Positions 16,643 to 24,462 of a DNA stretch of 48,763 nt are shown piece after piece; positions within the stretch are counted from its first letter, which is position 1; every line of letters begins with the position of its first letter. The DNA lies in NCBI RefSeq assembly GCF_001679645.1, contig NZ_LRUN01000055.1, positions 1 to 48,763 on the forward strand, read 5' to 3'. Source of the DNA: Pseudomonas bananamidigenes (lineage in GTDB: Bacteria; Pseudomonadota; Gammaproteobacteria; Pseudomonadales; Pseudomonadaceae). The notes beneath the pieces were generated by a model. It had not been told where the DNA came from, made no database searches, and saw only the letters and a program-made list of their open reading frames with translations. The translations under genes were made by a program, and so were the position numbers.

Positions 16643-16972
16643 TGAAGTCGATCTCCTGATAGCGGGGAAGGGAGCCTTGCGGCTCACAGCATCCACGTCC
16701 CGGGTGATCGGCCGTTTCTATGCGCGGCAATCGCGCATTCCCTCGCCTGTTCGCATCCGGCCCGGGTGGGTGGTTGCTGGAGGCGAGTATTGGAAGGCGG
16801 GGGAGGGTTCGTACAATATTAATTGGGTGGGGTGGTGATACTTGTTCGATATGGTTTTGGTTTTTGTGGTGATAGTGATGGCCTCATCGCGAGCAAGCTC
16901 GCTCCCACAATTTGACTGCATTTACCCGTTGGAATGCCGCCACCCGTGGGAGCGAGCTTGCTCGCGAAGGCG
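16643..16972. other. Intergenic region before the amidohydrolase pair
   Basis: A 330-base gap between the amidohydrolase paralogue and the LysR gene. It holds a GT-rich low-complexity stretch around 16760-16870 and the REP doublet at 16881-16971. The promoter for the leftward cluster may lie at 16643-16870. I see no gene. Confidence 0.55.
16881..16971. repeat. REP doublet (REPIN)
   Basis: Inverted pair GCCTCATCGCGAGCAAGCTC from 16881 and GTGGGAGCGAGCTTGCTCGC ending near 16971. It abuts the stop codon of the LysR gene. Confidence 0.85.
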
Positions 16973-17863
16973 TCAGAATTGTGTATGCAAAGCCAGCTGT
17001 TTGATCGCATCAACCACCGGCGCCACCCGCTCAGCCTGCCCATGGGGCCAAACCGCATACAGGTTGTAATGCGCCGCAATCTGCGCCTCGTTCAACGCCC
17101 TCAGCCGTCCGCTGCGCAAGGCATCGGCAGCCAACAGTCCCCGTACCAGACCCGCGCCGACGCCCGCCTCGGCCGCCGCAATCAGATTCGCCGCATTATC
17201 AAAAACCACCCGCGCCGGCGGTTCGGTCGGTGTCATTCCGGCCGCCTCCAGCCACGGAATCCACGACCTGCGCGTGTACCCCAGCAGCGGCAATTGAAGA
17301 ATCTGCGCCGGGCTCAACGGCACCTGCAAACCATGCCGTTCCAGCAGTGCCGGGGACGCCACCGCCAGCACCCGGTCGCCGCAGATCTGCGTCATCTCGC
17401 AATCATCCCAATCGCCATAGCCATAGCGCAGCGACAGGTCCACCCGTTCGAACGTGCTGCGATCACTGCGCGGCATCGACAGGATCGTCACTTCGAAATC
17501 CGGCAGGCCGTCGAGCAGCTGCGGCAGGCGCGGATTGAGCCAGCTCTGCGCCAGTTCGCTGTCGACGTCGAGGGTCAGACGCTGGGCCACGCTGCGGTTC
17601 TTCACCGAGGACAACGCCCGGTCAATCTGCGCCAGACCATCCGACAGTACGCTGGCAAACAACTGCCCGGCATCGGTCAGGTTGCTGCCGCCGCCTTCGC
17701 GCACGAACAGCGGCTGGCCGATGAATTCTTCCAGGGCACGGATCTGCTGGCTGATCGCGCTGTGGGTCAGGTCGAGCTTGCGCGCAGCGCTGGAAAAACT
17801 GCCACTGCGCGCCGCGTGGATGAATGCGCTCATGGACTGCACCGACGGGTATCGCTTGTACAT
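16973..17863 (-). CDS. LysR-family transcriptional regulator (GcvA-like)
   Basis: A 296-residue LTTR with a winged helix-turn-helix at about residues 10-60 (ARSGSFSSAARKLDLTHSAI) and a C-terminal effector-binding domain from about 90. The start is ATG 17863, with AGGA nine bases upstream; the longer open frame crosses the iorA promoter. It is divergent from iorA with 118 bases between them, the classic arrangement for an LTTR that controls the diverging gene. It is also upstream of and parallel to the amidohydrolase/UbiD genes, so it could control both halves of the cluster. The effector is unknown. Confidence 0.92.
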   Translation of the reverse strand: MYKRYPSVQSMSAFIHAARSGSFSSAARKLDLTHSAISQQIRALEEFIGQPLFVREGGGSNLTDAGQLFASVLSDGLAQIDRALSSVKNRSVAQRLTLDVDSELAQSWLNPRLPQLLDGLPDFEVTILSMPRSDRSTFERVDLSLRYGYGDWDDCEMTQICGDRVLAVASPALLERHGLQVPLSPAQILQLPLLGYTRRSWIPWLEAAGMTPTEPPARVVFDNAANLIAAAEAGVGAGLVRGLLAADALRSGRLRALNEAQIAAHYNLYAVWPHGQAERVAPVVDAIKQLALHTQF

Positions 17864-17981
17864 GTTGTTAGTCCTGCTTACACCGGTTGGCAGAAATCGT
17901 CGCTGGCCGCGCTTTGCCGGGGGTTCCAATAATCGGTCACCAGGCCCGCACAAAGACGGGCCGCTCTTTTGGAGCCTGACA

Positions 17982-18446
17982 ATGATTGCATTCACGGTTA
18001 ACGGCGAACGACGCGAGCTGGATGAGGCGTCCCCCTCCATGCCCTTGTTATGGGTGTTGCGTGACCAGTTGAAACTCACCGGCACCAAATTCGGCTGCGG
18101 CATGGGCCTGTGCGGTGCCTGCACCGTGCACCTGAACGGCGTGGCGGTGCGTTCCTGCCAGTTGCCGCTGGCCGCCGTCGCGGGCCACAGCATCACCACC
18201 ATCGAGGGCTTGTCCCCTGATGAAAGCCACCCGTTGCAACTGGCCTGGGTCGCCGAAGATGTGCCGCAATGCGGCTACTGTCAATCCGGGCAGATCATGT
18301 CCGCCGCCGCGCTGCTCAACACCGGCGCGCCGGTCAACGACGACTCGATCCGCAACGCCATGTCCGGGAATATCTGCCGCTGCGGCACTTACGGGCGGAT
18401 CAACAAGGCGATCAAACGTGCGGCGAATGCGCCGAAGGAGGCGTGA
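17982..18446 (+). CDS. IorA-type (2Fe-2S) small subunit of a molybdenum hydroxylase
   Basis: Electron-transfer subunit of the xanthine-oxidase family, resembling the alpha subunit of isoquinoline 1-oxidoreductase. The 154-residue protein has a plant-ferredoxin cluster with Cys39, 44, 47 and 59 (CGMGLCGACT) and a second, helical cluster with Cys97, 100, 132 and 134 (CGYCQSGQ, ICRCGTY). ATG 17982 has GGAG upstream. Its TGA overlaps the ATG of the large subunit (TGATG), so the two are coupled. It has no export signal and would be carried across the membrane with the Tat-bearing large subunit. Confidence 0.93.
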   Translation: MIAFTVNGERRELDEASPSMPLLWVLRDQLKLTGTKFGCGMGLCGACTVHLNGVAVRSCQLPLAAVAGHSITTIEGLSPDESHPLQLAWVAEDVPQCGYCQSGQIMSAAALLNTGAPVNDDSIRNAMSGNICRCGTYGRINKAIKRAANAPKEA

Positions 18447-20653
18447 TGAGCCTCGTCGAAAATGCCGGTTTCGAACTGTCGCGTCGGGTATTTCTAAAGC
18501 AGACGGTGGCGGTGGCGTCCGGACTGGCGATTGCCTTATATCTGCCTGCCGGTGTGGCGGCGACCGGATCGAAAACCACTGGCGGTGAATTCGAACCCAA
18601 CGCCTGGGTGCGCGTGCTGCCCGACGGCACGGTGAAACTGGTGGTGCACAAGCACGACTCCGGCACCGGCACCCAGACTGCGCTGGCCGCCTGTGTGGCC
18701 GAAGAGCTGGATGTGAACCCGATGACGGTGCAGGTCATCACCCCGGAAGATCCCTTCTTCGAAACCTATATTCATCCGGTCTGGAAAGTGTTTTCCACGG
18801 GTGGCAGCACCAGTGTGTCGCTGGAATACGATCGCTTGCGCATGGCCGGTGCCACGGCGCGGGCGCTGCTGATCAGTGCGGCGGCGCAGCAGTGGAAAGT
18901 CAGCCCCGACAGTTGCTCCACCGAAGCAGGCCGGGTCGTGCATGCCTCGAGCCAACGCAGCCTCGGCTACGGCGAACTGGCCGGCGCGGCGGCGCAACTG
19001 CCGGTACCTGCCAATGTCACGCTGAAAGACCCGGCGCAGTTCAAATACATCGGCAAATTGCGTCACAAACGCGATGCGGCGGCCAAGGTCTGCGGGCGCT
19101 TCAAATACAGCATCGACGTGCAGTTACCGGGGATGCTGGTGGCGGTGATTCAACGTGCGCCGGTAGTGGGCGCCAAGGTTGTCGCGGTGGATTCGGCAGC
19201 CGCGTTGCAGGTGCCGGGTGTACGCAAGGTGATTGCGATTCCAGGGCGCCCCGACGTGCTCGGCGGCAACCTCGAAGGCGTCGCGGTACTGGCCGAAACC
19301 TTCTGGGCCGCGCAACAGGGGCGCAAGCTTCTGGAGATCAGATGGAGCGACTCCCCGCTGGCCGGTTTCGACAGCGCCGAGTTGCCCAAGGCACAGATTG
19401 CCGCGATCAGTGATCCGGCAACCCAAACCGTCAAAGCCATGGCCCAGGGCGATGTCGTCGGGCAATGGCCGGGTGCGGCAAAGCTGCTCGAAGCCGACTA
19501 CACCATGCCTTATAAGGTGCAAAACCCGCTGGAACCGATCTGCATCACCGCGCAGGTCAAAGACAAGGCGATCACCTATTGGGGCGGTGTGCAAGTACCA
19601 TCGTCGGCGCTGGAAGCGGCGCAGACCGTGTGCGGCATCGGCAAGGACAAGGTCACGATCCATGAGCTGGTGTCCGGCGGCAGTTTCGGTGCGCGGGAAG
19701 CCAAATATTGGCTGTTCGAAGTGGCGTATCTGGCGCAACAGACCGGTGTACCGGTGAAACTGCTCAACAGCCGCGAAGATGAAATGCACGCGCTGTTCAA
19801 TCACCCGGCGACCTTGCACCGGGTAAAAGGCGCACTGGATGCCCAGGGCAAACTCACCGCGCTGCAATTGCATGCGGTATCGCCGGCCTCGCCGGAACAG
19901 TGGGAGCCGGGCTATTTCGAGCGCCCGGATCATATGGATTACAGCACCACCGAAGCCATCACCGCGTGGGACTTCGCCTACCGTCCACCGCACCTGGAGC
20001 TGAACTGGGTCAAGCACGAAAGCCACGTGCCCGGCGGCTGGTATCGCTCGGTGAGCTTCATTCCCAACGTGTTCGCCGTGGAAAGCTTCATGGATGAACT
20101 GGCCCATGCCGCCGGTGAAGATCCGCTGGCGTTCCGGCTGGCCAACATGCAGGAGCGACCACGGCATGTCGCGGTGCTGAAACAGGCAGCCGAACGCGCC
20201 GGTTGGGGGCAGAAACTGCCACCGGACACGGCGCTGGGGATCGCCACCAATCAGGGCTACACCAGTTTCATTGCCGTGGTGGCGCGGGTTGCGAAAGTCG
20301 ACGGCAAGGCGCGGGTCGAGAAGCTGACCTGTGTGGTCGACTGCGGCCTGGCAGTTTCGCCCGGCGGGGTCGAGGAGCAGATTTACGGCGGACTGATGTG
20401 GGGCCTCGGTCATGCGCTGTTCGACCGTCTCGACATCCAGCAGGGCAGGGTGGTGCAGAGCAACTTCCACGACTATCGCGTCACACGCATGTCCGACATG
20501 CCGCCGGTGGACATCCTCGTGCTCGATGGCCAACCGGACAAACCGGGTGGCGTCGGAGAGCTGGGCAGCCCGTCGGTGGTTCCGGCGATTGCCAATGCGC
20601 TGTTCAGCCTGACCGGGGTGCGTCAGCGCTCCACGCCATTGAGCCTGGGGTAA
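18446..20653 (+). CDS. IorB-type molybdopterin-binding large subunit with Tat signal
   Basis: Catalytic subunit of a molybdenum hydroxylase (xanthine dehydrogenase family, COG1529), 735 residues. These enzymes insert oxygen from water next to a ring nitrogen or oxidise aldehydes. The N terminus has a twin-arginine motif SRRVFLK at 12-18 followed by a hydrophobic stretch to about residue 38, predicting export of the folded enzyme. The catalytic glutamate is in GGVGELGSPS (about Glu705), and Mo-pterin-contact stretches such as GGSFGAREA are visible. No FAD subunit or cytochrome gene is adjacent, so the electron acceptor is unknown. The IorAB-type architecture suggests an N-heterocycle substrate, but aldehyde oxidation (PaoC-like) is possible. 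Confidence 0.92.
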   Translation: MSLVENAGFELSRRVFLKQTVAVASGLAIALYLPAGVAATGSKTTGGEFEPNAWVRVLPDGTVKLVVHKHDSGTGTQTALAACVAEELDVNPMTVQVITPEDPFFETYIHPVWKVFSTGGSTSVSLEYDRLRMAGATARALLISAAAQQWKVSPDSCSTEAGRVVHASSQRSLGYGELAGAAAQLPVPANVTLKDPAQFKYIGKLRHKRDAAAKVCGRFKYSIDVQLPGMLVAVIQRAPVVGAKVVAVDSAAALQVPGVRKVIAIPGRPDVLGGNLEGVAVLAETFWAAQQGRKLLEIRWSDSPLAGFDSAELPKAQIAAISDPATQTVKAMAQGDVVGQWPGAAKLLEADYTMPYKVQNPLEPICITAQVKDKAITYWGGVQVPSSALEAAQTVCGIGKDKVTIHELVSGGSFGAREAKYWLFEVAYLAQQTGVPVKLLNSREDEMHALFNHPATLHRVKGALDAQGKLTALQLHAVSPASPEQWEPGYFERPDHMDYSTTEAITAWDFAYRPPHLELNWVKHESHVPGGWYRSVSFIPNVFAVESFMDELAHAAGEDPLAFRLANMQERPRHVAVLKQAAERAGWGQKLPPDTALGIATNQGYTSFIAVVARVAKVDGKARVEKLTCVVDCGLAVSPGGVEEQIYGGLMWGLGHALFDRLDIQQGRVVQSNFHDYRVTRMSDMPPVDILVLDGQPDKPGGVGELGSPSVVPAIANALFSLTGVRQRSTPLSLG

Positions 20654-20659
20654 GCCGCC

Positions 20660-21550
20660 ATGGATCTGCGTTTGCTGCGGTATTTCATGGCCCTGGCCGA
20701 TGAACTGCATTTCGGTCGCGCCGCCGAACGCCTGCATATTTGCCAGCCGCCGCTGAGCCAGCAGATCCGCCTGCTGGAGGAGGAACTCGGCACGCCGCTG
20801 TTCGAGCGCAGCCACCATCGGGTCGAGCTGACTGCGGCGGGGCAGATGCTCAAGGAACAGGCGCCGCTGGTGTTCGAGCAACTCGAACGGACGCTGGACC
20901 TGACCCGCCAGACCGGGCGCGGGCAACTGGGCGAGCTGGAAATCGGCATGATCAGTTCGGTGATGGTCGGCGTGCTGCCCACGGCGCTGCACCTGTTTCG
21001 CGAGCGCTACCCGCAAGTGACCTGGCGTTTGCATGAGATGACCCCGGCAGCCCAGGTCAAGGCGCTGAAAGAGAAACGCATCGACGCCTGTGTGTTTCGG
21101 GTCGGCTATGACGATCCGCAGTTGCGCAATGAGCTGCTGCTCCACGAGCCGATCCATGCGGTGATGCCAGCGGACCATCCGCTGGCCCGGCGCGAAGTGC
21201 TGGCGCCGGCAGATCTGGCGCAGGAACCGTTCGTTGCGCTGGAACTGAAGCAGTCGCGCTTCGCCAATTTTCTCTATCAGTGCTGCATTCAGGCCGGGTT
21301 CACGCCGCAGATCCGCCAGCAGGTGATCGAGGTGCAGACGTTGCTCAGTCTGGTGCGCGCCGGGTTCGGCGTGGCCTTGCTGCCGGCCTCCATCGAACAA
21401 CTGGCCCCGGCCGGGCTGGTGTTCCGGCGCCTGACCCCGGCGCTGCCGCAAGTGCCGTTGTACGCAACGTATCGGGCCGACGATACCTCGCCGGTGCTCA
21501 AGCTGTTTCTCGATACGCTGCGCGAGCTGGTCGATAACACAGCGCGATAG
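20660..21550 (+). CDS. LysR-family transcriptional regulator (BenM/CbnR-like)
   Basis: A 296-residue LTTR with N-terminal MDLRLLRYFMALADELHFGR, the signature of the BenM/CatM/CbnR group that regulates aromatic catabolism. The effector domain follows (residues about 90-295). It starts six bases after the iorB stop, with GGGGTAAG as a possible ribosome site, so it is the third gene of the iorAB unit rather than divergent from it. Autoregulation with iorAB, or control of the leftward cluster, is plausible. Confidence 0.92.
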   Translation: MDLRLLRYFMALADELHFGRAAERLHICQPPLSQQIRLLEEELGTPLFERSHHRVELTAAGQMLKEQAPLVFEQLERTLDLTRQTGRGQLGELEIGMISSVMVGVLPTALHLFRERYPQVTWRLHEMTPAAQVKALKEKRIDACVFRVGYDDPQLRNELLLHEPIHAVMPADHPLARREVLAPADLAQEPFVALELKQSRFANFLYQCCIQAGFTPQIRQQVIEVQTLLSLVRAGFGVALLPASIEQLAPAGLVFRRLTPALPQVPLYATYRADDTSPVLKLFLDTLRELVDNTAR

Positions 21551-21627
21551 GCGCGGGTGAAATGGTCCGGCACGATCACAATCGCCAGCGGTCGTAATCT
21601 TCACATGCGTTCACTTGTGGAGAGCCA

Positions 21628-23118
21628 ATGAGCCGGGACGTCCTGACCACCGAAACCAATCGCCGTCAGTTGCAGCAGATCATTGCCGGTCTGTCCGACG
21701 GGGTGATTCTGCTGGAACTCGATCAGACCATTCTTTGGGCCAACGAAGCCGCGCTGGCGATGCATGGCGTCAGCCGCATCGGCGAGTTGGGCAACAATGC
21801 CGCGGAGTATGCCGAGCGTTTCAACCTGCGTTATCGCAATAACCACACACTGACGCCGGAGCAGTACCCGATCAGCCGGGTGGCAGCGGGAGAAGCCTTC
21901 AGCGACGTGCTGGTGGAAGTCACTTCGCGCAGCGACGAAGAACGCACCTGGGTGCACAGCGTGCGCAGCATGGTGCTGACCGATCGTGACGGCGAGACCG
22001 AATCGCTGGTGCTGATCATGAGCGACGTCACCGACTGGGCCAACGCCGAGCAGCGTTTTGAAAAGACCTTCAATGCCAATCCGGCGCCGGCGGTGATCTG
22101 CCGCCTCAGTGACCTGCGTTACATCAAGGTCAACCCGGGGTTCCTGGAGATGACCGGCTACACCCGCGATCAGGTGATCGGCGCCTCGACCTATGAGCTG
22201 GACGTTCTCGAACAGGCCGAGCGCAAGGAACTGGCCATTCAGCGCCTGCGCGATGTCGCGACCATTCCGCAAATGCAGGCTGAGTTGCGTCTGCCGGACG
22301 GCGGCAGCAAGCAGGTGATCGTCGCCGGCCAGCCGTTGGTGCTCAACGACGAAGACTGCATGCTGTTTTCGTTCGTCGACATGGAGTTGCGGCACAAGGC
22401 CGAAGTTGCGCTGCGCCAGAGTGAGGAACGATTTGCCAAGGCCTTTCGCCTGACGCCGGTGCCGATCCTGATCTGTAGCGCCGACGAGCAGCGGCTGATC
22501 GACGTCAATCAGGCCTTTCTCGATACTCTGGCTTACGAGAGCGACGACGTGCTCGGCAAGACCGTCGCACAACTGGACTTCATCGATGAACCGGCGGAAC
22601 GCGCCCGGTTGCTGGCGGCGCTGGAGAAGACCGGCCGGGTCGATCGCGTCGATATACGGATCCGCAAGAAAGACGCCGAGCTGCTGGAGTGCGCGGTATC
22701 CGCCGACACCGTCAACATCCAGGACACGGTGTGCTACCTGCTGGTGCTGATGGACATTACCGAGCGCAAGCGCACCGAGCTCGAACTGGTGGCGGCGATT
22801 GAAGAGGTGATGAAGGATGCGTCGTGGTTCAGCCGGACGCTGATCGAAAAACTGGCCAATGTGAAGAAGGTCAATTCGCCGCAACTGCCAAGTGTGTCGT
22901 TTACCGATCTGACGGCTCGTGAGCGCGATGTGCTGGGACTGATCTGTGAGGGGCTGGCGGACAAGGAGATTGCGGCTCGGTTGAAACTGGCGCCGAACAC
23001 CGTACGCAATCATGTGGCGACGGTGTATTCCAAACTCGACGTGCACAGTCGCAGTGAGGCGATCGTCTGGGCCCGTGAGCGCGGACTGTTCTCGGGCGGT
23101 GGCAAAGGGCAACGGTAA
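21628..23118 (+). CDS. Triple-PAS, LuxR-type HTH regulator
   Basis: A 496-residue cytoplasmic regulator. Three PAS domains can be made out at about residues 10-135 (IIAGLSDGVILLELDQTILW), 140-260 (PAPAVICRLSDLRYIKVNPG) and 265-390 (ending LMDITERKR). A LuxR/GerE helix-turn-helix occupies about 425-485 (LTARERDVLGLICEGLADKE). There is no receiver domain, kinase domain or membrane segment, so it is a one-component sensor that probably binds a small molecule, haem or flavin in a PAS pocket. ATG 21628 follows GGAG. It lies 77 bases after the second LysR gene on the same strand. A link to the iorAB locus is suggested only by position. Confidence 0.88.
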   Translation: MSRDVLTTETNRRQLQQIIAGLSDGVILLELDQTILWANEAALAMHGVSRIGELGNNAAEYAERFNLRYRNNHTLTPEQYPISRVAAGEAFSDVLVEVTSRSDEERTWVHSVRSMVLTDRDGETESLVLIMSDVTDWANAEQRFEKTFNANPAPAVICRLSDLRYIKVNPGFLEMTGYTRDQVIGASTYELDVLEQAERKELAIQRLRDVATIPQMQAELRLPDGGSKQVIVAGQPLVLNDEDCMLFSFVDMELRHKAEVALRQSEERFAKAFRLTPVPILICSADEQRLIDVNQAFLDTLAYESDDVLGKTVAQLDFIDEPAERARLLAALEKTGRVDRVDIRIRKKDAELLECAVSADTVNIQDTVCYLLVLMDITERKRTELELVAAIEEVMKDASWFSRTLIEKLANVKKVNSPQLPSVSFTDLTARERDVLGLICEGLADKEIAARLKLAPNTVRNHVATVYSKLDVHSRSEAIVWARERGLFSGGGKGQR

Positions 23119-23246
23119 GGTGCAAATGCACTAGTTCATGGGGTGCAAATTAGGGTGTCTGGCGAGGCAGGCTGTTCTTAGGCTGGGGACATGCGATGCG
23201 TTATTTCGTAATCGTGTCCCTTCGTCGTTGCTAATGGATCAGCCCC

Positions 23247-23309
23247 ATGAATGTATTGCTTGCCATTGAACCCTGCTTGTCGCGTTGCCTTTCGGAGCGT
23301 GCACGGTGA
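23247..23309 (+). CDS. Possible 20-residue leader peptide coupled to the DUF1652 gene
   Basis: A 20-codon frame starting at ATG 23247 (MNVLLAIEPCLSRCLSERAR) whose TGA shares a base with the next ATG (TGATG at 23307-23311). The close overlap is typical of translational coupling. The Shine-Dalgarno sequence is weak, and the length is too short to be sure it is translated. Confidence 0.4.
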   Translation: MNVLLAIEPCLSRCLSERAR

Positions 23310-23548
23310 TGTATCTGGCGCAGTTGCGGGCGCAGCTTGAGCGCAGTTTTTCGCCGTTGGCCTGTGAGTGCGTAGTGGATGGGGATCATTCACTGACGGT
23401 GAAGTTGTATCACCGGGTTTCCGGAGAGGTTGATCTGGTCATCAGCGGGTTGAACCTCGATGCCTTGCGTACGCCGGAAGCGGTGGAGGCCTTGATTGAT
23501 GAATTGCGGTATGAGCTTGAGAGTAATTCCTTGCGCTCGCCCGGGTGA
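23309..23548 (+). CDS. DUF1652 family protein
   Basis: A 79-residue protein that matches the Pseudomonas-specific DUF1652 family by its core ERSFSPLACECVVDGDHSLT, the SGEVDLVISGL stretch and the C-terminal ELRYELE. The function is unknown. It is small and soluble, with two conserved cysteines (one CEC pair). ATG 23309 overlaps the stop of a 20-codon ORF; the frame also opens upstream at 23285 without a ribosome site. The identification is from pattern memory. Confidence 0.75.
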   Translation: MYLAQLRAQLERSFSPLACECVVDGDHSLTVKLYHRVSGEVDLVISGLNLDALRTPEAVEALIDELRYELESNSLRSPG

Positions 23549-23629
23549 ACCTGGCGGCCTCTGGGCCGACCATGCTGTTTTGGGTTTGGGTGAATATCCG
23601 TTGCTTCGGGTGCTGCCGCTGGCGGTTTC

Positions 23630-23875
23630 GCCCTGACGGCGAGTCACTTTGGCAAACGCCCCAAAGTAACCAAAGGTCTGGGCCCCGGCGTTCGGCACCT
23701 CGCTGTGGCTCGGTGTTCCTTCGTTCCGGGATTCATCCGGGGGCATCGCCTCCGGTTTGCTTCGCTGCACCTCCTCTCGATGTGTTTGGCTTCGCCAAAC
23801 GGCGCTACGCGCCCACCCCCGGATAAATCCCTCCACTCAGCCTTCCGACGGGGCCGGCACGTCAAAAGCGGTACT
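23630..23875. repeat. Structured dispersed intergenic element
   Basis: I recognise this sequence as a common Pseudomonas intergenic repeat. It folds well: ACTTTGG/CCAAAGT (23646-23667), then a 16-base inverted repeat with one mismatch (23728-23743 with 23816-23831, GGGATTCATCCGGGGG and CCCCCGGATAAATCCC) enclosing the perfect hairpin GTTTGGCTTCGCCAAAC at 23784-23800. The boundaries are approximate. Confidence 0.65.
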
Positions 23876-23996
23876 CGAGCTAACGCTCATCGTGTTGAGT
23901 GGTGAAGAGCGTGAAGCCGACTTGTGTGCTCTTCAAAACCTGAGTTCAACTCGGTGTTTCAGGTCGATGTAATTCAAATAGTCACTACGATCAGCT

Positions 23997-24017
23997 CCCT
24001 CTCCCTCCGGGAGAGGG
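23997..24017. repeat. Short inverted repeat CCCTCTCCC-TCC-GGGAGAGGG
   Basis: A perfect 9-base stem with a 3-base loop, followed by CTGGGGTGAGGG. This short element occurs widely between genes in pseudomonads and other proteobacteria. It may act as a weak terminator. Confidence 0.6.
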
Positions 24018-24240
24018 CTGGGGTGAGGGCTGTTTCTTGAGGTTGTTCAAGAATCTGTCGGAACACACGGTCCGTTTGTTCACCACACCCCAAAATCGAC
24101 AGCCATTTCCCCCCAATCCCACCATTCCACTGGCACTCACCCCCCACTGGTCTATAAGGAATGAGTGGTTCGGTTTCCATAACCGGGCATTTTCACGCTC
24201 GGCGACGGGAGTTTGTCTTCCATTCATCGCGGGTCATCCT

Positions 24241-24462
24241 ATGAACAATCCTGGGAAACGCGTGTGTTTTTCATTGTTGTCGGCTTTCGGTCTGGTGTTG
24301 CTGAGCGGCTGTGCCAGTCCTCCACCCCCTCCGCCGGCAGCGCCGCCTCCGCCACCGGAGCGCACCTGTCAGGTGATGGAAAACACCGAGGTTGCCGGTG
24401 ACATGTATGGCGACGGGCAAGTGACCCGACACATCACCAAGACCCGTTGCGTCACTCAATAG
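24241..24462 (+). CDS. Small proline-rich lipoprotein
   Basis: A 73-residue protein with a signal sequence and a lipobox (LLSGC, Cys at about residue 24). A proline/alanine run (SPPPPPPAAPPPPP) follows, then a short C-terminal domain with two cysteines (TCQV and TRCVTQ) that could form a disulphide. Serine at +2 after the cysteine predicts outer-membrane sorting. ATG 24241 is chosen because it begins the signal peptide; the ribosome site is weak. The function is unknown. Its 3' end overlaps the next gene by 16 bases. Confidence 0.75.
   Translation: MNNPGKRVCFSLLSAFGLVLLSGCASPPPPPPAAPPPPPERTCQVMENTEVAGDMYGDGQVTRHITKTRCVTQ

Larger units (their letters stand above)
23549..24240. other. Long intergenic region with dispersed repeats
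   Basis: A 692-base stretch without a supported gene. It contains a highly structured dispersed element (about 23630-23875), a short CCCTCTCCC/GGGAGAGGG hairpin (23997-24017), and about 220 bases upstream of the lipoprotein gene that hold its promoter. Open frames here are translations of the repeat. Confidence 0.6.

Noticed and set aside
17905..17922. A sigma-54-like site (TGGCCGCGCTTTGCC) upstream of iorA
   Set aside because: The spacing between the GG and GC elements is one base too short and the -24 box is poor. No enhancer-binding protein gene is nearby.
19124..21604. An 826-codon minus-strand frame opposite iorB and the second LysR gene
   Set aside because: It spans two real genes and their junction; its composition is that of an antisense translation.
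23549..23970. Several 60-150 codon frames in the 23.5-24.0 kb gap
   Set aside because: They are translations of the structured dispersed repeat on both strands, without ribosome sites.
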